Assembly (NCBI RefSeq): GCF_004011505.1
Contig: NZ_SAUN01000001.1
Span: 5,297,501-5,361,500, forward strand
Direction: 5' to 3'
Length of the DNA stretch: 64,000 nucleotides
Origin: Nonomuraea polychroma
Lineage (GTDB): Bacteria; Actinomycetota; Actinomycetes; Streptosporangiales; Streptosporangiaceae
Shown here piece after piece: positions 33,125 to 41,661 of this stretch (within the stretch, counting starts at the first letter, position 1; each line of letters starts with the position of its first letter). Position numbers and translations under genes: made by a program. The notes under the pieces were generated by a model. The model had not been told where the DNA came from. It ran no database searches and was given only the letters and a program-made list of their open reading frames with translations.

Positions 33125-33209
33125 ATCGGAGCGCGCGGCGAACGGCGGGCAAATAGCGGACGAAACTCTGTCACAGACCTGCAACCGTTACTGTGCAGAC
33201 GGGTTCTGG

Positions 33210-34097
33210 TCAGGGCAGGTACTCCCACTTCCGGCAGATGTCGTGCAGCGCCTCGGGCACCTCATCCGGCGTAGGCAGCGGCCGGCCGGCGACGACGGTG
33301 CCGGTGCGGATCTTGTCCCGCCAGTCGCCGATGCCCTTGACGAACCCGCCGTGGTCCTTGTTGCCGTAGGAGAGCATGCCGGGCTCCCACTCGACGCCGA
33401 GGAACAGGCAGAGCCGCCGCAGCGCGGCCTCCGGGCCGGCGACCAGGTCCTCGTAGCGCATGGTCAGCCCGTCCAGATGGGTGCGGGCCTCCTCCAGGTA
33501 CGTCATGTAGCTCAGCGTGCGCGGCACGGCCTCCTCCATGGGCCGCTTCTCCGGGTCGGCCTCGTGCCAGGACTGCACGATGGACGCCGGGTGGCGCAGC
33601 AGGAAGACGAACCGCGCGTCCGGCCAGCACGTGGCCAGGCGCTTCCAGACGAACACGTTGCTCGGCGTCTTCTCCACCAGGATCGGCTTGCCGCTGCGGG
33701 TCAGCTCCCGGTGGAGCATGCGGTCCCAGACGATGTGCTCGATGTCGCTGTGGGTGTGGCCGAGAGCCTCCATGGCCTGCCGTACCGGGTCGGTGCCGAG
33801 GCCCACGGTGATCCGCCTGAAGTGCGTCTCGATCGGGGAGTGCACCTGCGAATGGCTGTTGAGCATGACCCGCAGCAGCGTGGAGCCCGACCGCACGGAC
33901 GACAACAGGAAGACCGGCTCGCGCAGCAGCCGGTCGTGCGCCGGGTCGACGGGTGGCCGCACCGTGTCGCCGGGGAGCCGCTGCAGCTCCAGCGGGGGCT
34001 TCGGTGGCGGCTTCGGCGGCTCCTTGTGCAGCCGTCGCGTCAAGGTGTATCCCGTCAGGCCCTCAAGCGTCGCGTTGGCCCGGTACTTCCAGCTCAT
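33210..34097 (-). CDS. PAPS-dependent sulfotransferase family protein
   Basis: 295 aa from ATG 34097. FLLSSVRSGSTLLRVMLNSH is the 5'-phosphosulfate-binding loop, and PDARFVFLLRHPASIVQSW the 3'-phosphate-binding strand with Arg and Ser, both typical of the Stf0/sulfotransferase group. TMRYEDLVAGPEAALRRLC matches the conserved third motif. The N-terminal 45 residues are Pro-Lys rich (KEPPKPPPKPPLELQR). No ribosome site is seen; longer in-frame starts reach back to 34385 but cross the promoter of the divergent gene. Being next to a sulfatase suggests a shared sulfated metabolite or glycan. Confidence 0.85.
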   Translation of the reverse strand: MSWKYRANATLEGLTGYTLTRRLHKEPPKPPPKPPLELQRLPGDTVRPPVDPAHDRLLREPVFLLSSVRSGSTLLRVMLNSHSQVHSPIETHFRRITVGLGTDPVRQAMEALGHTHSDIEHIVWDRMLHRELTRSGKPILVEKTPSNVFVWKRLATCWPDARFVFLLRHPASIVQSWHEADPEKRPMEEAVPRTLSYMTYLEEARTHLDGLTMRYEDLVAGPEAALRRLCLFLGVEWEPGMLSYGNKDHGGFVKGIGDWRDKIRTGTVVAGRPLPTPDEVPEALHDICRKWEYLP

Positions 34098-34257
34098 GGG
34101 GCTAAAAGGTAGAGACAGCCAGTGAACCCCAGGTGAATCCGGCCTGTGAACCTGTTGCAGGGAACACAGATCAAGCGTGCAGAAAGACGCAGAGCAGAAC
34201 AATGTTCCGGCCGCATGATGGTGCCCGTCCAACACCATCGACTCCATAGGAGGAGCC

Positions 34258-35109
34258 ATGCGCACGCTCAAGCAAGCGATGCACTTTTCTCTACTCAGTG
34301 GCCTCATGGTCGGGGCGCTCGCCGCGCTCCCCGGCACGAGCCACGCGGCCGCCGGGACCTCGAGCGCCTCGGTCCGCGTCGTCACCGGCGGCTTCCTGCA
34401 GCTCGTCTACACAGGCTCGGCCGACGCCAACAATGTGCTGATCACCCTCGAGTCCGGCACCAACGTGTTACGGGTGAACGACTCGGTGACCATCACCCCA
34501 GGACCCGGTTGTGCCTCGGCCCCGAACGACTCCAAGACGGTGCGCTGCTCGGTCGGCATCAGCAGGATCGCCGCCCGGCTGGGCGCCGGCGCCGACGCCT
34601 TCACCACCCTCGTGCCGTTGAAGGGCACCGTCGAGGGCGACGGCCAGAACGACACCTTCCGCCCCAGCCGCAGCGTGGGCCCCGGCGCCTCGAACACCGA
34701 GATCATGTACGTCGGTGGTGACGGCGAGGACACCGCGACCTACGCCGGGGTCCCGGCCACCGGGCCGACGGGCAACACGGGCGTGCACGTGAGCCTGGAC
34801 TCCGCCGCCAACGACGGCCGTGACAGCGACGGCGTCCGACCGGCCGACAAGGACAACATCCAGGTCGAGAACCTCATCGGCAGCTCCTTCGGCGACCGGT
34901 TGTCCGGCGACGGCGGGCGCAACAAGATCACCGCGGGGAACGGGCGTGACACCGTCTCGGCCGGTGGCGGCGACGACGTCGTCAACGTCCAGGACCAGGC
35001 GCAGGAGAACTCCGTGAGCTGCGGCGAGGGCACCGGCGATCTGGCCCTCGCCGACCGGTTTGGCGACACGGTCAACGTCGACTGCGAGACGGTGCAGCAC
35101 GGCGCCTAG
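34258..35109 (+). CDS. Secreted RTX-like calcium-binding repeat protein
   Basis: 283 aa. A Sec signal peptide (LLSGLMVGALAALPGTSHAAA) is followed by a beta-rich region and, after residue about 140, glycine-aspartate repeats (GGDGEDTATYAG, GSSFGDRLSGDGGRNKITAG, NGRDTVSAGGGDDVVN) that resemble RTX nonapeptides folding into a calcium-bound beta roll. Four cysteines (GCASAPNDSKTVRC; SCGEGTGD and DCETV) may form disulfides. A strong AGGAGG lies just before the ATG. A TTA leucine codon at 34468-34470 is notable in this GC-rich setting. The TAG interlocks with the stop of the convergent regulator. Function unknown. Confidence 0.75.
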   Translation: MRTLKQAMHFSLLSGLMVGALAALPGTSHAAAGTSSASVRVVTGGFLQLVYTGSADANNVLITLESGTNVLRVNDSVTITPGPGCASAPNDSKTVRCSVGISRIAARLGAGADAFTTLVPLKGTVEGDGQNDTFRPSRSVGPGASNTEIMYVGGDGEDTATYAGVPATGPTGNTGVHVSLDSAANDGRDSDGVRPADKDNIQVENLIGSSFGDRLSGDGGRNKITAGNGRDTVSAGGGDDVVNVQDQAQENSVSCGEGTGDLALADRFGDTVNVDCETVQHGA

Positions 35110-35993
35110 GCCCGTTTGACCACGCGGCCGTGCACGACCGCGTACGTGGCGCGCAGCGCCTCCATCGACTCGTCGTAGGAGGCCTGCGCGACCCCCGTGA
35201 ACAGGCAGTCCACCACCATGAGCTGCGCGATGCGACTGCCCAGCGCACCGGAGCGGAACTTGGTCTCCCGCGCGGCCGTCGTGAGCGTCACGTCGGCCGC
35301 CCCGGCCAGCGGCGAGTCGCGGAAGTTCGTGATCGCGACGGTCGCGGCCCCGGACCCTCGGGCGATCGAGAGGAACTCGACGGTGTCCACCGTGGCGCCG
35401 GAGTGCGAGACCGCCACCGCCACGCACGTCCCGTCCAGCGTGGCCGCCGACGTCCAGGCCGCATGCGCGTCGTGCCAGTTGATCGCGGTACGCCCGATCC
35501 TGGACAACTTCTGCTGCAGGTCGAGCCCGACGAGCGCGCTCGCGCCCACGCCGAAGGTGTCGATCCTGCGGGCCGCCCCCAGCAGCGCCACCGCCTCGGC
35601 CAAGGCCGCCATGTCCAGCGAGCGGGCGGTGTCGGCGATGGACAGCGTCTCGTTCATCGCCACCTTGGAGACGATGCCCTCCAGACTGTCGTGGCGGTCG
35701 ATGTCGCCGGATGCCTCCGGCAGGCTCGACGTGGCGAGTTCCTCCCTGGCCACCGCCCTCGTCAGGTCGATCCTGAAATCCTTGTACCGGGCGTACCCCA
35801 TGCGCCGGTAGAAGCGCACCACCGAGGTGGTGGAGGTGCCGCAGCGGGCGGCCAGGTCGGCGATGGACAGGTTCGCCGCCGCGGCCGGCGCCGCGACGAA
35901 CGCCTCCGCGATGCGCCGTTCGGACGGCCGCAGGGCGGGCATGGCCGCGCGGATACGGATCAACAAGCTGCCGTCGTCCTCGGCCATGGTCAT
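35106..35993 (-). CDS. MurR/RpiR-family transcriptional regulator
   Basis: 295 aa (an ATG six bases later is an equally good start). N-terminal HTH_6 domain with LSIADLAARCGTSTTSVVRF and a C-terminal SIS phosphosugar-binding domain (GVGASALVGLDLQQKLSRIG, AVSHSGATVDTVEFL, GAATVAITNF). RpiR regulators sense phosphosugars such as N-acetylmuramic acid 6-phosphate. It is divergent from the oligopeptide-transporter/anmK operon, which it probably controls. Confidence 0.92.
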   Translation of the reverse strand: MTMAEDDGSLLIRIRAAMPALRPSERRIAEAFVAAPAAAANLSIADLAARCGTSTTSVVRFYRRMGYARYKDFRIDLTRAVAREELATSSLPEASGDIDRHDSLEGIVSKVAMNETLSIADTARSLDMAALAEAVALLGAARRIDTFGVGASALVGLDLQQKLSRIGRTAINWHDAHAAWTSAATLDGTCVAVAVSHSGATVDTVEFLSIARGSGAATVAITNFRDSPLAGAADVTLTTAARETKFRSGALGSRIAQLMVVDCLFTGVAQASYDESMEALRATYAVVHGRVVKRA

Positions 35994-36016
35994 CCACCCA
36001 ACGAAAGAAAAGAAAA

Positions 36017-36029
36017 TACCCTGGTGGTA
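36017..36029. promoter_or_regulatory. Inverted repeat TACC-N5-GGTA in the divergent regulator/ABC region
   Basis: The 78-bp region between the RpiR gene and the SBP gene is AT-rich for this genome and holds TACCCTGGTGGTA, plus TAATTTTAT at about 36039-36047 that could supply a -10. It is a candidate RpiR operator; assignment is weak. Confidence 0.3.
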
Positions 36030-36071
36030 AGGTCTGCGTAATTTTATGACCTACTGCCCCGAGGAGGCCAC

Positions 36072-37613
36072 ATGCCCCGTGGCGCGTTCTCCGCAGTCGC
36101 CCTCACGGCGGCGCTGTCCATCGCCCTCACCAGCTGCTCGTCCTCCTCCGGGCCCGCCACCGGCACCGGCACGGCCGCCGCCAAGGGGCTCGTGGTCGGG
36201 GTCACGTCAGACCCGGACACGCTCTTCCCGTGGAAGGCCACCCAGTTCCAGGCCGTCAACGTGCTGCAGAACCTGTACGGAACGCTCACGGAGTTCGACA
36301 AGGACCTCAACGTGGTGCCCGGGCTGGCGGAGTCGTGGGAGACCGCCGAGGACGGCAAGACGCTCACGCTCAAGCTCCGCCAGGGCGTCACCTTCGCCGA
36401 CGGCAGCACGTTCGACTCCAAGGACGTCAAGTCGTCCCTCGACAAGATCATGGATGAGGCCACGGCGGCGGTGGCCAGGGCGTCGCTGTCATCGGTGACG
36501 TCGGTCGAGGCGCCCGACCCGGCCACGGTGGTGCTGAACCTGACGGGCCCCGACGCCGCGCTGCCCGCCAACCTGGCCACGGTCAACATGGCGATGCTCT
36601 CCTCCGACGACACCGAGGAGAAGCTCAACACCGCCCCCAACGGCACCGGGCCGTTCACGTTGAGCAAGCGCGTGCCCAGCCAGTCGATCACCCTGGCCAG
36701 GAACGACAAGTACTGGGGTGGCGAGAAGCCGAAGGTTCCCACGGTCGAGTTCCGGGTCATCCCCGACGAGTCGTCCATCGTCTCGGCCATGCAGTCGGGC
36801 AACGTGCAGCTGGCGGTCTTCAACGACCCACTGGTGGCGCAGACCGCCGAGGGCGGCGGCACGATCACGGTCACCAAGACGCCGCAGCTCAACTACCACG
36901 TGCTGCAGCTCAACGCGCGCAACGGCGACCTGAAGGACGTCAACGTGCGCCTGGCCATCCAGTGCGCGATCGACCGGCAGCAGGTGCTCAGCACGGCCGC
37001 GCTCGGCGAGGGCGAGGTGACGGGTCCGATCACGGCCACCGCGTTCAAGTCGGACCCGAACAAGCGCCCCTGCCCCAACCGCGACCTCACCAAGGCCGCC
37101 GAATACCTGAGCAAGGCCGGCAAGTCCGGCGGGGTGACCGTCAAGACCATCGTCTCCCAGGGCGAGTACGCGACCTCCGTCAACGAGGCCCAGAACCTCA
37201 AGGCCCAGCTCGCCGAGGCCAAGATCAACCTTGAGCTGGAGGTGCTGGAGTCGGGCGCGTTCGTGGACCGGTGGGTGGCCGCCGACTTCGACGCCGCCGT
37301 CGCGCTGAACGGCGGCCGCCCCGACCCCGACGGCTCCTACGGCCGCTACTTCACCAGCAAGGGCAACCTCAACAAGGTCGCCGGCTACAGCTCCCCCGAG
37401 CTCGACAAGCTCTTCGCCGAGGGCAAGGCCACCACCGACCAGGCCGCCCGCAAGGCGATCTACGACCGGGTCGCCGCCCACCTGGAGGAGAACGCGGCCT
37501 GGATCTGGCTGTTCTCCGGTTACACCTACACCGCCACGACCGCGGGCGTGCAGGGCTTCACGCCGATGGCCAACGGCTCGCTGCAGTACCTGCGCACCAC
37601 GTCCGCATCCTGA
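36072..37613 (+). CDS. Oligopeptide-type (SBP_bac_5) substrate-binding lipoprotein
   Basis: 513 aa. Lipoprotein signal ending SIALTSC (lipobox Cys at about residue 24), Ser-rich linker, then the DppA/OppA fold: GLVVGVTSDPDTLFPWKATQ, LYGTLTEFDKDLNVVPGLAE, TLTLKLRQGVTFADGSTFDS, APNGTGPFTLSKR. Given the anmK gene and regulator in the same unit, a muropeptide or cell-wall peptide ligand is inferred. A clear GAGGAGG precedes the ATG. Next gene overlaps by one base. Confidence 0.93.
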   Translation: MPRGAFSAVALTAALSIALTSCSSSSGPATGTGTAAAKGLVVGVTSDPDTLFPWKATQFQAVNVLQNLYGTLTEFDKDLNVVPGLAESWETAEDGKTLTLKLRQGVTFADGSTFDSKDVKSSLDKIMDEATAAVARASLSSVTSVEAPDPATVVLNLTGPDAALPANLATVNMAMLSSDDTEEKLNTAPNGTGPFTLSKRVPSQSITLARNDKYWGGEKPKVPTVEFRVIPDESSIVSAMQSGNVQLAVFNDPLVAQTAEGGGTITVTKTPQLNYHVLQLNARNGDLKDVNVRLAIQCAIDRQQVLSTAALGEGEVTGPITATAFKSDPNKRPCPNRDLTKAAEYLSKAGKSGGVTVKTIVSQGEYATSVNEAQNLKAQLAEAKINLELEVLESGAFVDRWVAADFDAAVALNGGRPDPDGSYGRYFTSKGNLNKVAGYSSPELDKLFAEGKATTDQAARKAIYDRVAAHLEENAAWIWLFSGYTYTATTAGVQGFTPMANGSLQYLRTTSAS

Positions 37614-38581
37614 TGCGTGCTCTCCTGCGCAACCGCGTCGTCCGGCGGGTGGCGGGCACGCTCGGCACTCTCTTCGGGGTGGCCGTGTTCGTGTTCGTCA
37701 TGCTCCGGGCGATCCCCGGCGACCAGATCACGGCAGGGCTCGGCACCGAGGCCGCGGCGCTCACCCCCGCCCAGCGGGCGGCGCTCGAGCGTTACTACGG
37801 GCTCGACCAGCCGCTGGTCACGCAGTTCTTCTCGTGGCTGGGCAACATGCTCACGGGGAACTTCGGCTACTCGGCACGTAACCAGCAGAGCGTGCTCGAC
37901 CTGACGTTGCAGTCGCTGCCGGTGACGTTCGAGCTGGCGGTGCTGTCAATCGTGCTGGCGCTGCTGATCGGGGTGCCGCTCGGCATGGTGTCGGCGTCGA
38001 AGGCCGGCGCCCCGCGCGACGCCGTCGGGCAGGCGGTGAGCCTGGCGGGCCTGTCGATCCCGGCGTTCCTGCTGGCCACCACGCTGCTGTCGATCTTCGC
38101 GGCGTCGTTCCGGTTCAACCCCAACGGACAGGGCTTCGCGACGCTGCTGGAGGATCCGCTGCTCAACCTGCAGCAGATGGTGCTGCCCGCGCTCGTGCTC
38201 GGCTTCGGGATCGCGGCGCCGATCCTGCGCACCACGCGGGCGGCGGTGCTGGAGGTGCGCTCGCACGACTTCGTGCGCACCGCCCGCGCCAAGGGCGTGC
38301 CGGAGCGGCGGCTGCAGGTCAGGCACGTGCTCGGGAACGCGCTGGTGCCGATCGTGACGATGACCGGGCTGCAGTTCGGCTACCTGCTCGGCGGCGCGGT
38401 CGTGGTCGAGCAGATCTTCTCCGTGCCGGGCATCGGGCGGCAGGTGCTGCTGGGCATCCAGCAGAAGGAGTACGCGGTGGTGCAGAGCACGGTGCTGGTG
38501 ATCGCGCTGGCGTTCGTGCTGGTCAATCTGCTGACCGACGTGCTCTACCGGATCATCGACCCGCGGGTGAGGGCGTCGTGA
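37613..38581 (+). CDS. ABC transporter permease, DppB-like
   Basis: 322 aa, six membrane segments. MLRAIPGDQITAGLG and RYYGLDQPLVTQFFSWLGNM are the N-terminal DppB signatures; the EAA-type coupling loop is DFVRTARAKGVPERRLQVRH. The ATG shares one base with the SBP stop (TGATG). Partner of the DppC-like permease. Confidence 0.92.
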   Translation: MRALLRNRVVRRVAGTLGTLFGVAVFVFVMLRAIPGDQITAGLGTEAAALTPAQRAALERYYGLDQPLVTQFFSWLGNMLTGNFGYSARNQQSVLDLTLQSLPVTFELAVLSIVLALLIGVPLGMVSASKAGAPRDAVGQAVSLAGLSIPAFLLATTLLSIFAASFRFNPNGQGFATLLEDPLLNLQQMVLPALVLGFGIAAPILRTTRAAVLEVRSHDFVRTARAKGVPERRLQVRHVLGNALVPIVTMTGLQFGYLLGGAVVVEQIFSVPGIGRQVLLGIQQKEYAVVQSTVLVIALAFVLVNLLTDVLYRIIDPRVRAS

Positions 38582-39408
38582 CGGCCTTGCGCAGGAGTCC
38601 CGCCGCGCTGGCGGGCTCGGTCGTCCTCGTGATACTGGCCGGGGTGGCGGCGCTGGCGTACTTCGGGCTGCTGCCGTACGACCCGATCGCGCAGAACCCG
38701 CCGGCGCGGTTCCAGCCGCCGTCGGGCGGGCATCTGTTCGGCACCGACCAGTTCGGCAGGGACGTGTTCTCGCGGGTGGCGGCCGGGGTGGGCAACTCGG
38801 CGCTCATCGCGGTCGTGGCGGTGGCGTTCGCGACCGTGATCGGCACGCTCGGCGGGCTCGTGTCGGGCTTCTACCGCGGCTGGGCCGACGGGGCGATCGG
38901 CGGGGTGACGAACGTGTTGTTCGCGTTCCCGCCGCTGCTGCTCGCGCTGTCGCTGGCGGCGGTGCTGGACCGCAACTGGTTCACGATCGCCGTGGCGATC
39001 GCCATCGTGTACGTGCCCATCTTCATCCGCGTCACCCGCGGCCCCGTGTTGTCGCTCAGAGAGATCGAGTACGTGAAGGCGGCGGTCGCGACCGGTCAGA
39101 GCCGCTGGCAGATCATGCTGCGGCACGTGCTGCCGAACATCACCTCGATCATCGTGGTCCAGGTGGCGTTGTCGCTGTCGTGGGCGGTGCTGACGGAGGC
39201 GTCGCTGAGCTTCCTGGGGCTCGGCACGCCGCCGCCCGCCCCGTCGCTCGGGTCGATGATCTTCGAGGCGCGCAGCCTGGTGTTCGTGGCCCCGTGGACG
39301 CTGGTCGCGCCGGGCGTGGTCGTGGTGCTGCTCGTGGTAGGGCTGAATCTGCTGGGCGACGGCCTGCGCGACACTCTCGACCCGCGTAACCGAGGAAGGC
39401 GCTCATGA
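38578..39408 (+). CDS. ABC transporter permease, DppC-like
   Basis: 276 aa. HLFGTDQFGRDVFSRVAAG is the DppC hallmark, and EYVKAAVATGQSRWQIMLRH the ATPase-coupling loop. GTG start overlaps the previous stop (GTGA). The C terminus ends in LLGDGLRDTLDPRNR as usual. Confidence 0.93.
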   Translation: MTALRRSPAALAGSVVLVILAGVAALAYFGLLPYDPIAQNPPARFQPPSGGHLFGTDQFGRDVFSRVAAGVGNSALIAVVAVAFATVIGTLGGLVSGFYRGWADGAIGGVTNVLFAFPPLLLALSLAAVLDRNWFTIAVAIAIVYVPIFIRVTRGPVLSLREIEYVKAAVATGQSRWQIMLRHVLPNITSIIVVQVALSLSWAVLTEASLSFLGLGTPPPAPSLGSMIFEARSLVFVAPWTLVAPGVVVVLLVVGLNLLGDGLRDTLDPRNRGRRS

Positions 39409-40574
39409 GGGTTCTGGGGATGATCTCCGGCACGTCGCACGACGGGATCGACGTGGCCGTCGTCGACTTCTCGCGTACCGGCGAGGTGCTGGAGGGCCGG
39501 GTGGGGCACACGGCGAGCACGCCGTACCCGGAGGAGCTGCGGGCGCGGCTGATCGCGGCGCTGCCTCCGGCGCCGACGACGCTGGCGGAGGTGTGCGTGC
39601 TGGACACGCTCATCGGGCAGAGGTTCGCCGCGGCCGCCGCCGAGGCGATCGCCCGGGGCGGTCCCGTCGATCTGATCGTGTCGCACGGTCAGACGGTGTT
39701 CCACTGGGTGGAGGGGGCGCACGCGCGGGGCACGCTGCAGATCGGGCAGCCCGCGTGGATCGCCGAGCGGACCGGTGTTCCCGTGCTGTCGGACGTGCGC
39801 GTCCGCGACATCACGGCGGGCGGGCACGGGGCGCCGCTGGTGTCGGTGCTGGACGGGCTGCTGCTGGGCGGGCACGCGGGCGGCGCCGCGGCGCTCAACC
39901 TGGGCGGCATCGCCAACATGACCGTCGTGCGCGAGGGCGCGTTGTCCGCCTACGACATCGGTCCGGCGAACGCGCTGATCGACGCGGTGGTGACGAGCCG
40001 GAGGCTGAACGAGCGGGGGTTCGACGAGGACGGCGCGATCGCGGCGTCGGGGCGCGTCGACAGCCGGCTGCTGGAGGTCCTGCTCGACGAGCCCTACTAC
40101 CGGCTGCCCGCCCCGAAGAGCACCGGCAAGGAGCTGTTCCACCTGGAGTACGTGGAGACGGCCCTGGCCAGGGCCGGTCTGCGCGGCACGGTTGGCGACG
40201 CGGATCTGGTGGCGACGCTGACGGAGCTGACCGTGCGCACCGTCGCCGACGACGTGCGTGCCGCCGGCGTCAGCGCCCTGGTCGTCTCGGGCGGCGGATG
40301 CCGCAACCCCGTCATCATGCGCGGGCTGCGCGCGGCCCTGCCCGGCGTGGAGGTGGCGCCGTCCGACGCGTACGGCGCGCCCGCCGACGACAAGGAGGCC
40401 ATCGCGTTCGCCCTGATCGGCTGGCTGACCGCGCACGGCCTGCCCGGCACGGTGCCCGGAGGGACGGGCGCGAGCGCCGCCCGCATCCTCGGCACGCTCA
40501 CGCCCGGCGCGGGCCCGCTCGTCCTGCCCGCCCCCATGACGGAGCCACCGCGCTCCCTGGTGCTGACCCGATGA
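39405..40574 (+). CDS. anmK: Anhydro-N-acetylmuramic acid kinase
   Basis: 389 aa, ASKHA-fold kinase. GMISGTSHDGIDVAVVDFS is the N-terminal ATP/sugar loop, DLIVSHGQTVFHW and TLQIGQPAWIAERTGVPVLSD the sugar site with catalytic Asp, ALNLGGIANMTVV, and SALVVSGGGCRNPVIMRGL the C-terminal phosphate motif. It hydrolyses and phosphorylates 1,6-anhydroMurNAc to MurNAc 6-phosphate, a step of murein recycling. Its presence in a peptide ABC operon with a MurR-type regulator is the main evidence for muropeptide recycling here. No murQ etherase is in the window. ATGA overlap with the permease gene. Confidence 0.93.
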   Translation: MRVLGMISGTSHDGIDVAVVDFSRTGEVLEGRVGHTASTPYPEELRARLIAALPPAPTTLAEVCVLDTLIGQRFAAAAAEAIARGGPVDLIVSHGQTVFHWVEGAHARGTLQIGQPAWIAERTGVPVLSDVRVRDITAGGHGAPLVSVLDGLLLGGHAGGAAALNLGGIANMTVVREGALSAYDIGPANALIDAVVTSRRLNERGFDEDGAIAASGRVDSRLLEVLLDEPYYRLPAPKSTGKELFHLEYVETALARAGLRGTVGDADLVATLTELTVRTVADDVRAAGVSALVVSGGGCRNPVIMRGLRAALPGVEVAPSDAYGAPADDKEAIAFALIGWLTAHGLPGTVPGGTGASAARILGTLTPGAGPLVLPAPMTEPPRSLVLTR

Positions 40575-40615
40575 GCCCGCACCGCACCGCACCACGCCGC
40601 GGGAGGCCCGCGTGA
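40571..40615 (+). CDS. 14-aa mini-frame between anmK and the serine hydrolase
   Basis: An ATG overlapping the anmK stop opens MSPHRTAPRRGRPA and its TGA overlaps the GTG start of the next gene. No ribosome site of its own is obvious. Probably a re-initiation relay or chance. Confidence 0.2.
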   Translation: MSPHRTAPRRGRPA

Positions 40616-41661
40616 GCCGGCCGCCCGTCGACCCGCCCGCGGGCCTGATCATGGCCGCGCGCACACCCTGGTTCGACCTGACCGAGTGCTCCGGCCACCG
40701 GACCGTGCGCTGGGAGGGCGGCGAGCGCTGGGGCGAGGCGCCCATGACCTTGGACACCTACCACGACCTGGCCTCGGTCACGAAGATCGTGGCGACCACG
40801 ACGGCGCTCATGCGCCTGGTGTCGGAGCGGCTGGTGGACCTGGACGCGCCGCTGAGCGCGTACCTGCCGCGGTCCTACGAGGCGATCACGGTGCGGGACC
40901 TGCTCCTGCACCGGGGCGGGTTGTGGGAGTGGTGGCCGCTCTACATCCAGGCGCAGCTGCCACCACCGCGTTACCGGCCCGGCCGCGCGCGGCACTACTC
41001 CGACCTCGGCTTCATCCTGCTCGGCCGGATCGTCACGGCCGCGACCGGGCTGCGCCTGGACCGGGCGGTGGCCGAGCTGGTCACGAGGCCGCTGGGGCTC
41101 ACCCAAACCACGTACGCCCGCCCCACGGGCACCGAGGTCGCCATGAGCGCCCTGGACGACCGGGTCGAGATGACCATGCTCGACACGGGAAGGCCGTACC
41201 CGGTCCCCTACCGCAGCTCCGACTTCACACGGTGGCGGCGCGAGCCCGTGCTCGGCCAGGTGGCCGACGGCAACGCCTACCACTCCCTCGACGGGGTCGC
41301 CGGGCACGCCGGGCTCTTCTCGACCGTGCCCGACCTGCTCAAATACTGCACCGCGCTGTCCCGGTACGAGGAGCACGACCGGCTGTGGCGGCCCGAGGTC
41401 GCCCGGGAGTTCTTCGCCCCGGGCCCGGACCCCGAGCAGGCGCTCGGCTTCCGCCGCCACGCCCTCGACCTGGGGGACGAGACGGTCACCGTGCTCGGCC
41501 ACCCCGGCTACGTCGGCTGCGCCATCGGCTTCGTGCCCGGCCGGGACGTCGCCCTCGTCGTGGCGAGCAACCGCCTGCTCGTCGCGGGCGTACCGACGCC
41601 GACCGAGGACCTCTGGCACGGCCTGCTGCAGGCCACCACGCAACGATCGAGGACCGCATGA
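40612..41661 (+). CDS. Beta-lactamase-fold serine hydrolase
   Basis: 349 aa. The catalytic SxxK is SVTK in YHDLASVTKIVATTTALM, the YxN position is YSD in ARHYSDLGFILLGRI, and a third element lies near GVAGHAGLFSTVPDL. Class C beta-lactamase / DD-peptidase / esterase superfamily. There is no signal peptide, so it acts in the cytoplasm, where a role in trimming imported muropeptides is a reasonable inference. GGGAGG precedes the GTG at 40612. Confidence 0.85.
   Translation: MSRPPVDPPAGLIMAARTPWFDLTECSGHRTVRWEGGERWGEAPMTLDTYHDLASVTKIVATTTALMRLVSERLVDLDAPLSAYLPRSYEAITVRDLLLHRGGLWEWWPLYIQAQLPPPRYRPGRARHYSDLGFILLGRIVTAATGLRLDRAVAELVTRPLGLTQTTYARPTGTEVAMSALDDRVEMTMLDTGRPYPVPYRSSDFTRWRREPVLGQVADGNAYHSLDGVAGHAGLFSTVPDLLKYCTALSRYEEHDRLWRPEVAREFFAPGPDPEQALGFRRHALDLGDETVTVLGHPGYVGCAIGFVPGRDVALVVASNRLLVAGVPTPTEDLWHGLLQATTQRSRTA

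Noticed and set aside
30366..33152. Long leftward frame joining sulfatase, NUDIX and NrfD regions
   Set aside because: It is a different frame of the sulfatase strand; the sulfatase motifs are in the frame 31478-33124.
40097..40582. Leftward frame within anmK
   Set aside because: Antisense to a clear kinase gene and without start context or motif.
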